Below, in pieces: positions 39,831 through 50,681 of a stretch of DNA of 64,000 bases. The notes beneath the pieces were generated by a model. The model was not told the DNA's origin, did not search any database, and saw only the letters and a list, made by a program, of their open reading frames with translations. Source of the stretch: Endotrypanum monterogeii (Eukaryota; Euglenozoa; Kinetoplastea; Trypanosomatida; Trypanosomatidae); contig CM007342.1 in NCBI GenBank assembly GCA_000333855.2, forward strand, positions 104,565 to 168,564, in the 5' to 3' direction. The translations under genes were made by a program, and so were the position numbers. The stretch's first letter is position 1. The number at the start of each line of letters is the position of its first letter.

Positions 39831-41524
39831 GGGCGGGCGTGTTCCGGAAGACACCAACAAAACAAAAGCGAGAGAAATGAGAGAAAATAAAAGGTCGCTG
39901 GTAACGGAGGTGATAAGGGATGAGAAAAACAAAAAGAAAGATGCGAAAACACACACACAAACACATACACACACTCAACGAAAACAAAAACAAAAACAAA
40001 AACAGAAGAGGATGGGAAGGAAAGGGTTACGGTGAGTGGGGAGAACGCGACGTCTCTAGACCCCCACCCCCACTACCAATGAAAGGAAGAAGGATGGAAA
40101 AAAAAAAGGTGAGGATATGTCAATACACACACACACGAGAAAAAAGAGTCAAATACTTTCGAAGAATCCTTCTAGATATTTAAAAGAAAAAATTGAAGAA
40201 GAAAAAACGATAATTAGAAAGCGGAAAAAACGAATTGCACACGCCCGGATGACCACACGTCACGGCGGAGCTTCCGGAAGAAGAGGGGCAGTGACACCAA
40301 CAGACAAACACAGACGGACAAACACACCCAGCTAAAAAAAAAACAGCTAAAAAAAAGACTTAGTGAGTAACTGAAAATTCTTTTTGAAATTCAAGGATCT
40401 CCGGAATCGTAGATAGCGCGGCTCTCGTACGAAGCTACAACGCTCGGACAGGGCTAGGGCAAAGAAGTCTGCTGCGTACACAGTGGAAAACACACCAAGA
40501 AAAAAAAAAAGCGAAGATGTGTGTGTGAAAAGTGTGTTGAGCGTCTGCAGTGTTCTCTGTAAGATGAATGGTATGGCTAAGATATGCTCAAATGACTTGA
40601 AAAAAAAAAAAGATATCAGCAGTGTGACGCACGCGCAGACAAATACACAGAGAAGGGAGGAGAGAAAACAGAGACAATAAAACTATATCAACATACCAGA
40701 AGGTATGCGGAGCAGTAACGAAAAAAAAGTGAGAGGAGGAGGGGGGGGAAGAAAAGATGGTAGTGGTGGTGGTCGTTTATGTGTTCGGAGTTGAGGGCAA
40801 GAAGGATAAACGAAGAAACGGGTATGGACTACAGACCAACTGCCGCTACCAAAAAAAAACAATAAAACGAAATCAACTTTGGGAAAAGGTCAACGACTAA
40901 AGGAGCGAGAAAATAGGGTGGGAGGGGCAAAAACACGGAGAAGATATATGAGCGCTGCGGTACGCTCAGAAAGTATCCCCCTCAGCTTCTGCTACCCGCT
41001 TCGCCAGTAGAGTTTGGGAGGGGTGAAAAGGGGATAGACACCTCGCCAAATACGTGCAGCTGTATCTAGATGAACAGTTGTGAAAGCGTAGAGGTGAGCG
41101 ATGTATTGTGCTCGAGAGAGCGAGTGGAGAAGTTGTGTCTACGTGTATGGGGAAAAAGGGTGGGAGGGCTCGATGTACGGAGATCGGAAACACTCTCGGT
41201 GAACGAAACACACTAACGGGTTGGGAGTGTGTGAGCGTTTGTTTCTGTGACCGCCTCTAGCTCTCCCTGAGCGTGTGCGAGCAACAGGGCCTGTAATCAC
41301 TGGTGTCAACAGCAGCCAAAAAAAAATAATGAAAACTAGTTTTTTTTTTTCAGTCTGTGGCTTATTCTCACTCCCTAGTACGATTTTCACTTACGTCGAG
41401 TCGTCTATAGCGAGCGTACACGAGATAGTAAGAGGAGAAATACACGCACACGCACACGCAGACACACACACACACACACACATATATTTACTTACATAAA
41501 GTTATTTATTTATAAAATATTTCT

Positions 41525-41525
<1 letters not shown>

Positions 41526-41562
<37 letters not shown>
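41526..41562. repeat. (TA)n microsatellite
   Basis: About eighteen uninterrupted TA units, among the longest in the window, shortly after a (CA)n tract at 41463-41482. Confidence 0.92.
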
Positions 41563-41563
<1 letters not shown>

Positions 41564-42008
41564 GTTTTTTCTTGATGTTATATTGCGCTTGATTTTTGTT
41601 TTGTTGTTTTTTTTCTCTTTTTTTTGCTTTTTGTAGAAAAGTCAAAAAAAAACAGCAACAACACACTAATGATAACAAAAACAACACATATATGTTTCCT
41701 TTTTTTTTGTTGTTTCTCGGTGGATACACTCTGAGCGAACGCCCCTCCCCTGCACCCCCCCCCAACAGAATTTTTATTTAAAGGAAATAGTCGTGTCGTT
41801 CGTGTCACACCAACTCAAACACTCTGAGGTCAGGTGAGGGAGTGGCGAGCGGGACGTTGAGAAATAAAACTTTACTGAAGCGTGAAGATGACAAAAAAAA
41901 AACGACGACGACGACGTAGTCCGCGAATGCCGTCAGATAAAGTGAGCGAGTGGTCGATCTGCACGACAGTGACCTCAGGAGCAAACACAGATACGGGGGG
42001 GGGGGAGA

Positions 42009-42039
<31 letters not shown>

Positions 42040-43269
42040 TTTTTTTAGGGTGCGAACACTAAAGTTTCAGTTGATGATGTCTTTGCCCCTGAACAAGGGG
42101 AAGGGAGAAGACAACATGCTGTGCGTGGGAGAACGAAGCAGTGTCGTTTGGATGTGCGGGTGGAGGTGTTTCGTGAACGTAAGCGGTAAGAAATGTCGTG
42201 GGGAAACGAGGAAGAGAGAGAGAGCAGAAATATAATGAAGAGGAGGAGGGGGGGGTAGGTGCGAGAGGGAAGGCCGCACGTGCTTTGCGAGCGCGCACTC
42301 AAAGAGAGGTGGTTGAAGTCCAGGAACAAAAGTCGGCGCATCGCACCGACAAACCACCTGTGGGTGGGCAAGAACAGGGAGGGGTGCCAGGTCACAGCCA
42401 GGGAAAAGACCTCTAAATTCACGGCAGGGGGATGATGCATCCGTTTACAAGCTCACAGGCGACAGTATGTTATCTAGTATGTTTTCTGTACGGTGTTTAT
42501 TGGTGGTGAACATTGCCTTCTCGGGATGATATCCGGCACACATCTTACACCTTTTATTTTGTCCCCTTCCCCGGTGAGACTCAGTCCTTCCTGGGGAAAC
42601 GGGTGAAGAAGGAAAAGATTTAAAAAATGCTTCACACCTGACAAGGTTGTTGGTTAGGGGATGTGCGATCCGCACTAATTTAACCTTTTCAGAGAACGGT
42701 ATCAAAAAAAAAAAAAAATTGAAAAAATGCACCGCGATGTGGGGCGCTGAATGGTAGCATACGTGTATTTCTCTCTCGAGACAATACAACGGCGGGTAGG
42801 AGGTTCTGGAATGTAACAGTGTGTATGTGTGTGTGTGTGTGCGTGTGTGTGCGGGGAAGGGGGGTCAGCTTAGGTCCCAACAGATATCAAAATAGGCTCA
42901 AGAGGTCCTTGAGGGGGGTAAGAGTGCCTAAAGAATTAAGTCAATGGGAGAGAAACCGAGGGTGGTGACAGACATATGCATGACGCCCACACCGCTAGCG
43001 GCACCAGAGCACCATCAAGAGCAGAAAAAGTCAGTGAATATGGGATAGGATAGGGGGAGGGGTCGTCAAAGAAAAAAAAGAGATGCGGAATTGAAGTGTG
43101 GGATGTTGCATGGTATTCTGGAAGTCAAGACGAGAAATTATACACTTCTCATCCACCCGCGCAACGCTATCCCGTGTACTACCCCCCCCCCCGAATGTAA
43201 ATCTCTACTATGGGATAACACACACACACGCACACACACAAAAGGAGGTCAGAGACAAGTACAAGGGTC

Positions 43270-44793
43270 TCAAACACGGTAGCTCTCGTCGTCGGCGAGA
43301 TCCCCCTCCTCGCCCTCGATATCTGCCGACTCAGTCAACGAAATATTTACTGCTGCATCCAGTGCAGCATCAATGACCTCCGGGACGACTGCAGGAAGCG
43401 TCGCTGCTGAGTGTTTTCTACACCCCACTCCTGCGCCGTCAGGGATTGGCGGTGAAGTTGCCATGCAAGGTGATGCCAAGTGTGGTGCACCATCTCGAAC
43501 CTTCTCAAAAGTGGTGTACATCTTCACGAGTTGTGTGTAGCTGTCGTTGAAGTGTGAATAGTTGGCCTCGCGCAACTTCACAGCTTTCAAAACATTGGAC
43601 ATGAGATACGATACCGTGAGGGGGCCAACACCACCAGGTGTTTTCGTGATCGCAGCAGCAACGACGGAGACTGACTCCACATCAACATCTCCGCACAGAC
43701 GTCTCTTTCGCGCATCACCGCCCGCCTCCTCCCCTGCCTTCCCCTCAACAGCCTCAGGTGGCAACTCGTTGATGGCCGCATCGATGACGATAGCACCGTC
43801 TCGAACAAACGATCTGTCAAACACCTTCGCTACCCCGTACGCCGTAATTAACACATCTGCCTCACGCGTCAGGCGTCGTACCGAATCGAGTGAGTTGCTG
43901 CGACTACACGTTGCAACAGTGAATCCGCCAGCACGCTGCAGAAGTGCTGCGGTCGGCACACCAACCACCATACTCGTGTTCACTATCACCGCATGCAGGT
44001 CACGACGGGGGAGCTTGGTGTTTCTCTCTGGTGTAGGGCCTCCCCTCGTACCTATGGAGGACGATAAGGACGAAGACAGCCGACAGGTATCCCGTTCAGC
44101 GGTGTATTCGGTGTGGTGGGTGGAGGGCCGCTCCTCCGCTACGGTATGTGTACGGTTGATATAGGAAAAGAGAATCGTACGAATAGCAAGGGCAGTGCAC
44201 GGAACAAAAAAAGCACCCTCATTATGGCGGCGCCGCACACCCGTCCTGCGGACCCCGCTGCTGGCCAGCGGCTGCGTCGCGTCCGCGACAGCATGCCCCT
44301 GCCGATTGGCAGCCAACGTACGAGTTGCCGAGAATCCCGGAAAATCAGCGTGACGAAGCGGGCTCTGATCTTGCAGGAAAAGGTTGCCAGCATTCACAGG
44401 GTGGAGGCCATCGACATCTTTGCATGGGTGAATGTGAAACAGTGCAGGTCGAGCACGCAAGTGAGGTGGCAGCGGCAGCTGAAGAATCACCCCATCCACC
44501 TCAACATCTTTATTGACGGCTGCCAGCACCCTGTGGAGCTCCTCCTGCTGGATGGTCGCCGAAAGCTGAACCAGGCGCACTGAGATACCGCACTCGGCTC
44601 CGGCGCGCCTTTTTGTCTCCACATAGCGGATCGAGTCCGGGCGGTCACCAACGAGCACCACGACCAGACATGGTGAACGACTCAGGAGTGATGTAGAGGT
44701 GTGCACTTGTTTTAGTAATTCCTTGCTGATCGACACGCCAGACAACAGTTCCGCCGCGCGCGACCGACAGAGGGCCGAAGTCGGGAAAAACAT
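43270..44793 (-). CDS. FolD-like methylene-THF dehydrogenase/cyclohydrolase, enlarged and divergent
   Basis: FolD enzymes interconvert 5,10-methylene-, methenyl- and 10-formyl-tetrahydrofolate. Here the folate-site motif SIRYVETKRRAG (54-65) keeps the Tyr (57) and catalytic Lys (61). VILQLPLP (102-109), KDVDG (125-129), CGDVD (367-371) and TPGGVGPLT (385-393) are also present. Departures from the family: PCTPxG reads PCTALA (198-203). The nucleotide loop reads VNTSMVVGVP (271-280), without the usual Gly before the Ser. Insertions of about 50 residues fall between KDVDG and PCT and again at about 212-262. A tail of about 100 residues is added, so it is 507 residues against the usual 290-300. 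Some trypanosomatids have a second FolD isoform, and this may be such a paralogue. Activity is uncertain. The ATG at 44793 follows a 56-base pyrimidine tract and an AG at 44826-44825. Confidence 0.82.
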   Translation of the reverse strand: MFFPTSALCRSRAAELLSGVSISKELLKQVHTSTSLLSRSPCLVVVLVGDRPDSIRYVETKRRAGAECGISVRLVQLSATIQQEELHRVLAAVNKDVEVDGVILQLPLPPHLRARPALFHIHPCKDVDGLHPVNAGNLFLQDQSPLRHADFPGFSATRTLAANRQGHAVADATQPLASSGVRRTGVRRRHNEGAFFVPCTALAIRTILFSYINRTHTVAEERPSTHHTEYTAERDTCRLSSSLSSSIGTRGGPTPERNTKLPRRDLHAVIVNTSMVVGVPTAALLQRAGGFTVATCSRSNSLDSVRRLTREADVLITAYGVAKVFDRSFVRDGAIVIDAAINELPPEAVEGKAGEEAGGDARKRRLCGDVDVESVSVVAAAITKTPGGVGPLTVSYLMSNVLKAVKLREANYSHFNDSYTQLVKMYTTFEKVRDGAPHLASPCMATSPPIPDGAGVGCRKHSAATLPAVVPEVIDAALDAAVNISLTESADIEGEEGDLADDESYRV

Positions 44794-44824
44794 TACTTGA
44801 TGACTTCTACTACGCACACAGCGC

Positions 44825-44936
44825 CTTCCAGGGCGGTGGTCAAAGGCACGACCGGACACACACACACACACACACACACGGAGGGAGAGAGAAAGGGAAG
44901 AGGGGGGGGAGGGGAGGGGAGAAAGATGAAGAAACA
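44825..44936 (-). promoter_or_regulatory. Spliced-leader acceptor region of the FolD-like gene
   Basis: A pure C/T tract of about 56 bases (44881-44936) is followed by (TG)n and then, at 44826-44825, the first AG. The ATG lies 31 bases on. This is the longest polypyrimidine tract in the window. Confidence 0.6.
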
Positions 44937-45033
44937 AAATGTCAAGTCACGAAAAGCATTTTGTATCCACCACCGCGAAACCAAGAACCGCACCGGCAGC
45001 GAGAATTCAACAAGTGGTGCGCTCGGCCCCGAC

Positions 45034-45094
45034 TATATACATATATATACATATATGTATGTATATATATATAGAGAGAGAGAGAGATATGTGT
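45034..45094. repeat. (TA)n with CATA interruptions, then (GA)n
   Basis: TA units interrupted by ACATA/GTATG, followed by about seven GA units. The same TA-then-GA order recurs at 49750-49789. Confidence 0.88.
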
Positions 45095-46072
45095 GTGCAC
45101 AGCAGCGGAGATGGAACAGGGGAAGGGACAGAGTAGGAGAGGAGGGGAGAGAGCGTTAGAAATCTATTGCTGGACAAATGTATAGAGTAACCGAAAAGTG
45201 TCTCGCATGAGAGCCCCAAATTTGGATTTGGTGTGCCGAATGGAGGATGAGGTCATCGCGTCCCCAATGAAATCGAATATAATCATAAAAATAAAGCAGT
45301 GCTGCAGAGATCACGGAAAGCACATGTAAACAATGAGTTGCCTCGCTCCCTCAAGCGCGCCGAGAAGGCATCCTGCGTCCTAACTCGTTTGGTTGAGTGA
45401 GAGTCCATGAGCTTCAAATGTATAAAAAAAAAATATGTATTTAGAATGAAGTGAGAGCAAGGGGAGGGGTATTCGAGGAAAATAAAAAAAGGAGGTCACT
45501 GTTCACGTTACGTGAATGATAAATCCCAAACAAAACTACATTCAATCGGTCGTCTTGCAATAAAGTAGGCACTTAAACACAGAGGGTACACAGGCACACA
45601 CAGGCACACAGCCACAAGTGCTGAGGTGCATTCGAGCAGACCAGTACCTCCGACAAACAGTGCGGAGCCTATTCGCTCTGCTCAGTATTGGTTTATCCGA
45701 TACGATTGTCCCCGGCTGTGTGTACCATCTTGCAGAAAAGCGGTTTTGCTGCTCATCCAAGCATCACCTCGCAATCAATATGAATATATATGTGCATATA
45801 ATCAGTCTATAGGATCTGAGTGTAATAGCGGAGATTCATGTGGTGCGATACAATCTCTGCCCTCTCCTTTACTTGTTTCCTCGTGTGTTCGCAGTGTGCG
45901 TGTGTTCGCAGTGTGCGTGTGTCTGGAAAGGGAGGGGGGGGCAGCTCAGCAGAGCTGCGCTTGTAGTCGAGCAAGTCGCCATCGAGAGATGTGATCGAAG
46001 GAGAGTGTGGAGGAGTTCCGAGAGACCACTTTTCTGTAAGATGAAGGAATAAAAGGTAGCCACTAGCGTGGG

Positions 46073-46819
46073 TTAATCTGTGAAAGAGGGGTTATCCATC
46101 AAATGTATGATGCATGAAAGGAGGAACATGTCTTCCTGGGTGAGTGTACCGCCAGCGCCATCGGAAAGCCACTCCCGGAACCTCTCTAATGACCACAACT
46201 CGTGGAGCGCGGGCGCGGTGCTGCCTAGGGGATGCGCGTCGCCAAGACCGGTAATGTATTGTGCACCTAGGGTTCTGAGAATCTCTACAAGAGGTGTCAG
46301 CAAAACCTTGGACATTCGTGGATGCATGGTGATGCACCTGATGGAGCGATACAGACGCCAGTCTGTTTCACTAGTATTAGGGCAACTGATCATGCTAGCT
46401 AAGATCTTGGCCAGAGTGGTATCGTGTGCGGTGCTCTGACGATCGCATATCCGTGTGTTCGCCGCCGCAGCTTCAAGAGCTGCACTCCGAGACTTCACAC
46501 TATCTAGCTCACTGGCAAAAAAACATAGCTGGTTTTGCTGCTCTGCGGCCTCGCGCTTCGCTTCCTCACAACCCACCTGCACAGCAGCTGCATCTAGCTC
46601 CGCTTGCAATCTCACCTGTCGCGCTTTTAGAGCAGCAAATGTGACTGACTCCAGAAGCTCGCTTCGCTCCTTCTCGACTGCCCTTGCGTGCGCGAGCTCC
46701 TGAGCACATGACTGTGAGGCCGCCTCAAGACGACTAAGCTCCGCCATGAAGGTCTGCAACGCCTCAGCCGAGGTGTCGTCTGCCAACGGACACGCATCGG
46801 AGGAGGTCGGGCAAAGCAT
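46073..46819 (-). CDS. Coiled-coil protein with a PUB-like C-terminal domain
   Basis: The 248-residue product has two parts. Residues 17-122 are a long Ala/Glu/Leu-rich coiled coil. Residues about 133-218 read like a PUB (PUG) domain, the fold that binds the C-terminal tail of p97/Cdc48 in PNGase and UBXD1. The pattern is a helix ILASMISCP, then DWRLYRSIRC matching the family's KYRxIR core, then LVEILRTLGA matching the end-of-core Leu..GF helix. The usual Phe of the GF pair is absent. The assignment is by eye and moderate. If right, it is a second p97-binding candidate in this window besides p47. The ATG at 46819 is the first after the probable acceptor AG at 46870-46869. The open frame continues upstream without family content. 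Confidence 0.6.
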   Translation of the reverse strand: MLCPTSSDACPLADDTSAEALQTFMAELSRLEAASQSCAQELAHARAVEKERSELLESVTFAALKARQVRLQAELDAAAVQVGCEEAKREAAEQQNQLCFFASELDSVKSRSAALEAAAANTRICDRQSTAHDTTLAKILASMISCPNTSETDWRLYRSIRCITMHPRMSKVLLTPLVEILRTLGAQYITGLGDAHPLGSTAPALHELWSLERFREWLSDGAGGTLTQEDMFLLSCIIHLMDNPSFTD

Positions 46820-47382
46820 GATTCGATCAATTAGCACAGCAGGGCGTATCAACGCGCAAACGGGGGGGCTGCCCAGCAACCCGGAGATGAATACATCGGT
46901 GTATGTAACCACGTATAAATATGAATATGGAGAAAAGAAAGAGGGAAGGGAAGGGAAGGGGAGGATTGAGATGCCCTCGTCTCGTGGTGTGAGGAACAAC
47001 CTGTTCAACAGGGTAGACAAGCACAACGCGAGAGGAGTGCGATTGACCAACAAAGACAGTCAATGGTGTTTTTTTTTCCTTTGAAAAAAGAAAAGGACAG
47101 TGTGCGGTAGATGGACCTAGAAAACAGCTTTGTGGAGTCAGTCGAGAATGAGTTCGCAAACAGGGATTGGATTCGGTGTCGACACGGAAAGAGCGCTTGG
47201 CCACACAAGAACAGGCGAAAACTCCGAGCAGAGAAGCAAGCTCGGTGAAACAAGTGAGAGAGAGGACACCACACCGCAAGTGTGTCTGTGTGTGTTGCCT
47301 GCTTAAAGCATTGAGGGAGTTATTGAAGCTCTTTGCCAACTGACAAACTGTCGAGCCGTTGTTCCCAAGCAACACGACAGCA

Positions 47383-47409
47383 ATATATATATATATATAT
47401 ATATATATA
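47383..47409. repeat. (TA)n microsatellite left of the assembly gap
   Basis: Thirteen TA units lie 50 bases before the N run. TA repeats resume immediately after it (47688-47706), so the unsequenced interval is probably repeat-bounded. Confidence 0.9.
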
Positions 47410-47459
47410 CTGCTGTACGTACCGAACGGACGGGTAGTGTACGGTACGAGCGAGGTTGT

Positions 47460-47687
47460 NNNNNNNNNNNNNNNNNNNNNNNNNNNNNNNNNNNNNNNNN
47501 NNNNNNNNNNNNNNNNNNNNNNNNNNNNNNNNNNNNNNNNNNNNNNNNNNNNNNNNNNNNNNNNNNNNNNNNNNNNNNNNNNNNNNNNNNNNNNNNNNNN
47601 NNNNNNNNNNNNNNNNNNNNNNNNNNNNNNNNNNNNNNNNNNNNNNNNNNNNNNNNNNNNNNNNNNNNNNNNNNNNNNNNNNNNNNN
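47460..47687. other. Assembly gap (228 N)
   Basis: Undetermined bases. Any frame drawn across this gap is meaningless. Confidence 0.99.
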
Positions 47688-48084
47688 TATATATATATAT
47701 ATATATGGGAAGAAGAAAAAGCGGTGCGTGTATGCGCATCGCAACTTTTTCACACCAACAATCTCAAAGATGGTCTTCTCTGTCTGTCGCACTCTGTGTA
47801 TTTAATTTGCCAACATTCTCCGTTTGCTGTTAATGATGGTTATGGTGGTGATAGATACCTTTTCTGGGGCTGAAAAGTGTACTCCCCCACGGCACCAGAG
47901 GATAGATACATTCCAGCCAGTCGTGAGCCAGCAGGTGAAAAAAAATAACAGAAAGGTACAGCTGTGTGTGTGTGTGCGAAAAAAAGTCGACGGGAGAGTC
48001 GGTTGTGAACACCCAGTTTAAAAATAATAATAAAAAGAAGGTGCTTAAGTAAATCCATCACACACACGGACACATATATCTACA

Positions 48085-48089
48085 ATATA

Positions 48090-48132
<43 letters not shown>
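48085..48132. repeat. (TA)n microsatellite
   Basis: Two long TA runs separated by a single CA unit, about 48 bases in all. Confidence 0.92.
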
Positions 48133-48555
48133 TGCACATTGGGTGCTTTCCTAGCCAACAGAACAGAGGCGACCGACAACTACAACACCCGCCGTCACCA
48201 CAGGATCTGAATACCCCACATTGTACATCGAGTGCTAGTGAAACTTGATGATAAAAAACAAAAATAGAGAGGGGGTGACTGCGGCGAAGAGGTGTAAAAA
48301 CAGAAGAGCAGCAAAAAGACCGCAAAAAAAAAAAGAATTGGAGAGAGATGACGACGTGGAAGAGACGCGTGATGAAGCAAGCAGCAGCACAAGTACATGA
48401 CAGCAATTCGTGAGAAGCAAGAGGTGGGTATGAGGGGAGGAAGGGAGGGGGTAGAACGAAAGGAGCTCAGGGTCAGGAAGGGAGGGGGAGTTCCACTGAA
48501 CCCCCTCCCCTCGTCCTACTGACTTTCCGTTCCCTGCTGTGCTAAAGAGTATCAG

Positions 48556-49719
48556 TCAAGAGGGAAGGGGCAGTCCAGGCAAAATTTCTCTGGTAGCCCT
48601 GTAGTGTGCGGTCATCGAATTTCGTATAGATTGCTTACCATACTCGGTGATCACTGGCCTATGTGGCGCCCACCTCCGCAAGACACCGGCGCCAGATACC
48701 GGAGGCGCGCTAAAGCAGCCCACGCGCCCCGGGGGGAAGGTGCCAGACGTGTTTTCGTTGTTGGTCATCGCAGCTTTCCAGCGAGCGCCCAACCTTCGTA
48801 TTCGCTGCGACGTGTATGGGCAATGAATGGCATATTCAAACGGACACTGTTCGTGCCCCATGAAGTCCAGCTTGCTCTGCTCCAAAGCAGTACTCTTGGT
48901 GCTGACCCTGCTAGCGCTACGGAGTCGAGTCGTGAACAACCAAGGAATCGATACGAAGAAAGGGATCCTCATCGCCTCCACCTCCTCCGCCTCCTCACGA
49001 TGTAGAAAGCACCTCCTGACCTGCTCCGCGTGTACGAGCCGTGAGAATAACTCCTGATGCACCAGTGGGTGAGCATCGGCCTTCTGCATCTGTTTTATTG
49101 ACCTCCGCAATAAATGTTCTGCATGACGAACTTTTTTACGGCGCTCCCTCTCCTCGACGACGATGTCACGAAGCGCATCCACGAGAATCTGCAGCTTCCA
49201 CATTTGGTTATGCCGTCTGGAGGCCTCTGCCTCCTCATTCCGTGCATCCCGCAGTGTGATACAAGTAACCGCTATTGCAAGGTACGCCTCGTGACGCTGG
49301 ATCAGATCAGTGAATTCTGTGGCAGCCTCCTCGGCAATTAATATGCGTTGGCGCGCCTCCTGCACTTGGACTGGTCGCAGGCGCTTGGAGAGAAGCTCAG
49401 CGGTGCTCCGCAACGACCCCTCATCCTGTGAAAGCATACCTGTGCTGCTACCGGGAAGGTCACTCGCTGTTAGGTCTGCCAAGCTGCCCATGAGAGAGCC
49501 TTCAGAGATGCGCTTCGCGGCCCTGCTGCGAAGACTACCACCGCCGCTGCGAATAGCAGCCCCCTCATCCTCGCTCCGGCTTCCAGCCTGAATGCGGGGT
49601 AACGTGTGCGACAGGCGGGTCTTATCCGATAAGATGTCTCGCCCACTCCTTCCGTGTGCCGGCGTCTGGAATGACAAAGAAAGCGAGTTGCGCTTTTTTC
49701 TAGAGCCCCCTTGAAGCAT
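48556..49719 (-). CDS. Hypothetical helical protein, 387 aa
   Basis: Not recognised. Residues 1-105 are Ser/Arg/Gly-rich with basic patches (RKKR at 7-10, RAAKR at 66-70) and probably disordered. Residues about 105-250 are rich in Glu, Arg, Ala and Leu and form long helices, possibly a coiled coil, including EEAATEFTDLIQRHEAYLAI (130-149) and REEAEEVEAM (241-250). The C-terminal 135 residues are Pro/Arg/Cys-containing and look partly ordered. There is no signal peptide or membrane helix. The ATG at 49719 is the first in frame. An AG only six bases upstream (49727-49726), after a (TC)n/(TA)n tract, may be the acceptor, which would be an unusually short 5' UTR. Function unknown. Confidence 0.72.
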   Translation of the reverse strand: MLQGGSRKKRNSLSLSFQTPAHGRSGRDILSDKTRLSHTLPRIQAGSRSEDEGAAIRSGGGSLRSRAAKRISEGSLMGSLADLTASDLPGSSTGMLSQDEGSLRSTAELLSKRLRPVQVQEARQRILIAEEAATEFTDLIQRHEAYLAIAVTCITLRDARNEEAEASRRHNQMWKLQILVDALRDIVVEERERRKKVRHAEHLLRRSIKQMQKADAHPLVHQELFSRLVHAEQVRRCFLHREEAEEVEAMRIPFFVSIPWLFTTRLRSASRVSTKSTALEQSKLDFMGHEQCPFEYAIHCPYTSQRIRRLGARWKAAMTNNENTSGTFPPGRVGCFSAPPVSGAGVLRRWAPHRPVITEYGKQSIRNSMTAHYRATREILPGLPLPS

Positions 49720-50183
49720 TATAGACTAGCATAGAGGTATCGGGTAGTAGATATATATATATATATATATATAAGAGAGAGAGAGAGATGTATATGAATA
49801 TAGATAGGTGTCTGTCCACTTTTCCTTGTGCACAAGACGATGGCCCTCTGCGGGACAAGAAAAGGAAAAAGATGGAAAGAATATAGCAGACTGGCTCGAC
49901 GCCTGTTGTCCCTGGCGCGTGTCACACCGATCTCTGCCGTCACACATGTGAGCCAAGACTGAAAGAACACACACACACACACACATATATATAGATATAT
50001 AGTTTTTTGATATAATACATATAGAAACACTGGAAACGTCAAACTCTCTTGAAAACCCACAAACCAACCACCACTTCATCAGTGGCGGCAGGCGACTAAG
50101 ATGATGCGGTATTTTTTTTTTTTTTGAGAAGAGGTGCTATGGCGTCCTCGACGCGATCAAGTTCAGATAAACACGTCTTCAAG

Positions 50184-50215
<32 letters not shown>

Positions 50216-50681
50216 TATAAATGTACTCTTCGTACCACGAGTAGGGAAAACACGAATACCGAGAAAGACACTGGTGACGGTGTGCACTAGGCGAGTACGA
50301 ATTACCAGAAGAGAACGATCCCCCTTTCATAAAAAACACAGAAACTTTCCCAACTCCTCTGTGTGGCTGACCCCCAAGGACCGAGAAGCTGACTTCACTT
50401 GTGGAGCCGCCCATTACCCACATCCGACCCCCAAAAAATAACGTTTATCCAAGTCGCTTGGACCCGCAGCACGCGCAAATCTCTAACGTCAAGAATACTT
50501 TTCTCCTCCTCTGTACCGTCCCGCCACGCCGGCCCTGCGCTCGTTAGTGGAGCACTTTTTCTATGTCCCACACCCTTTTGACGGGTATCCACACACTTCA
50601 TCCTGTAATGTTTTCTCGGTGAGAGGCGTACACCGACGTCCACTTTACTCCCTCCCCCACCTCGCGCACCGTGACGCATGT
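49720..50681. other. Spacer, no gene seen
   Basis: (TA)n(GA)n at 49750-49789, (CA)n at 49969-49984, a T14 run at 50112-50125 and (TA)n at 50185-50210 make up much of it. No gene was recognised. Confidence 0.6.
49750..49789. repeat. Compound (TA)n(GA)n microsatellite
   Basis: About eleven TA units then seven GA units, ending about 30 bases upstream of the 387-residue gene's start. On the coding strand the GA part supplies a (TC)n pyrimidine tract. Confidence 0.9.

Larger units (their letters stand above)
38565..43269. other. 4.7 kb purine-rich spacer
   Basis: The plus strand here is strikingly A/G-rich and T-poor from about 38.9 to 41.2 kb, so the transcript sense is pyrimidine-rich. It contains (CA)n near 38930-38947, a (GT)n/GCGT block at 39792-39830, a (CAAAAA)n run near 39978-40002, (CA)n near 41463-41482, an 18-unit (TA)n at 41526-41562, (TA)n near 42021-42040 and (GT)n near 42823-42850. 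No ORF has codon bias or a recognisable domain. It must include the 3' UTR of the FolD-like gene and could hide a non-coding RNA. Confidence 0.55.
44794..46072. other. Spacer, no gene seen
   Basis: This holds the FolD-like acceptor region, a (TA)n(GA)n block at 45034-45094, and mixed DNA up to the 3' end of the PUB-like gene. No RNA gene was recognised. Confidence 0.6.
46820..48555. other. Spacer containing the assembly gap
   Basis: This includes a 228-base run of N (47460-47687) flanked by TA repeats, a second large (TA)n at 48085-48132, and mixed DNA. No gene was seen in the determined part. Confidence 0.6.

Noticed and set aside
42045..42440. Minus-strand ORF of 131 codons in the 4.7 kb spacer
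   Set aside because: Low-complexity Ser/Leu/Phe-rich translation of a pyrimidine-rich region, no codon bias and no domain.
46827..47792. Long minus-strand frame across the gap
   Set aside because: It exists only because 228 N bases interrupt stop codons; the remainder is TA-repeat translation.
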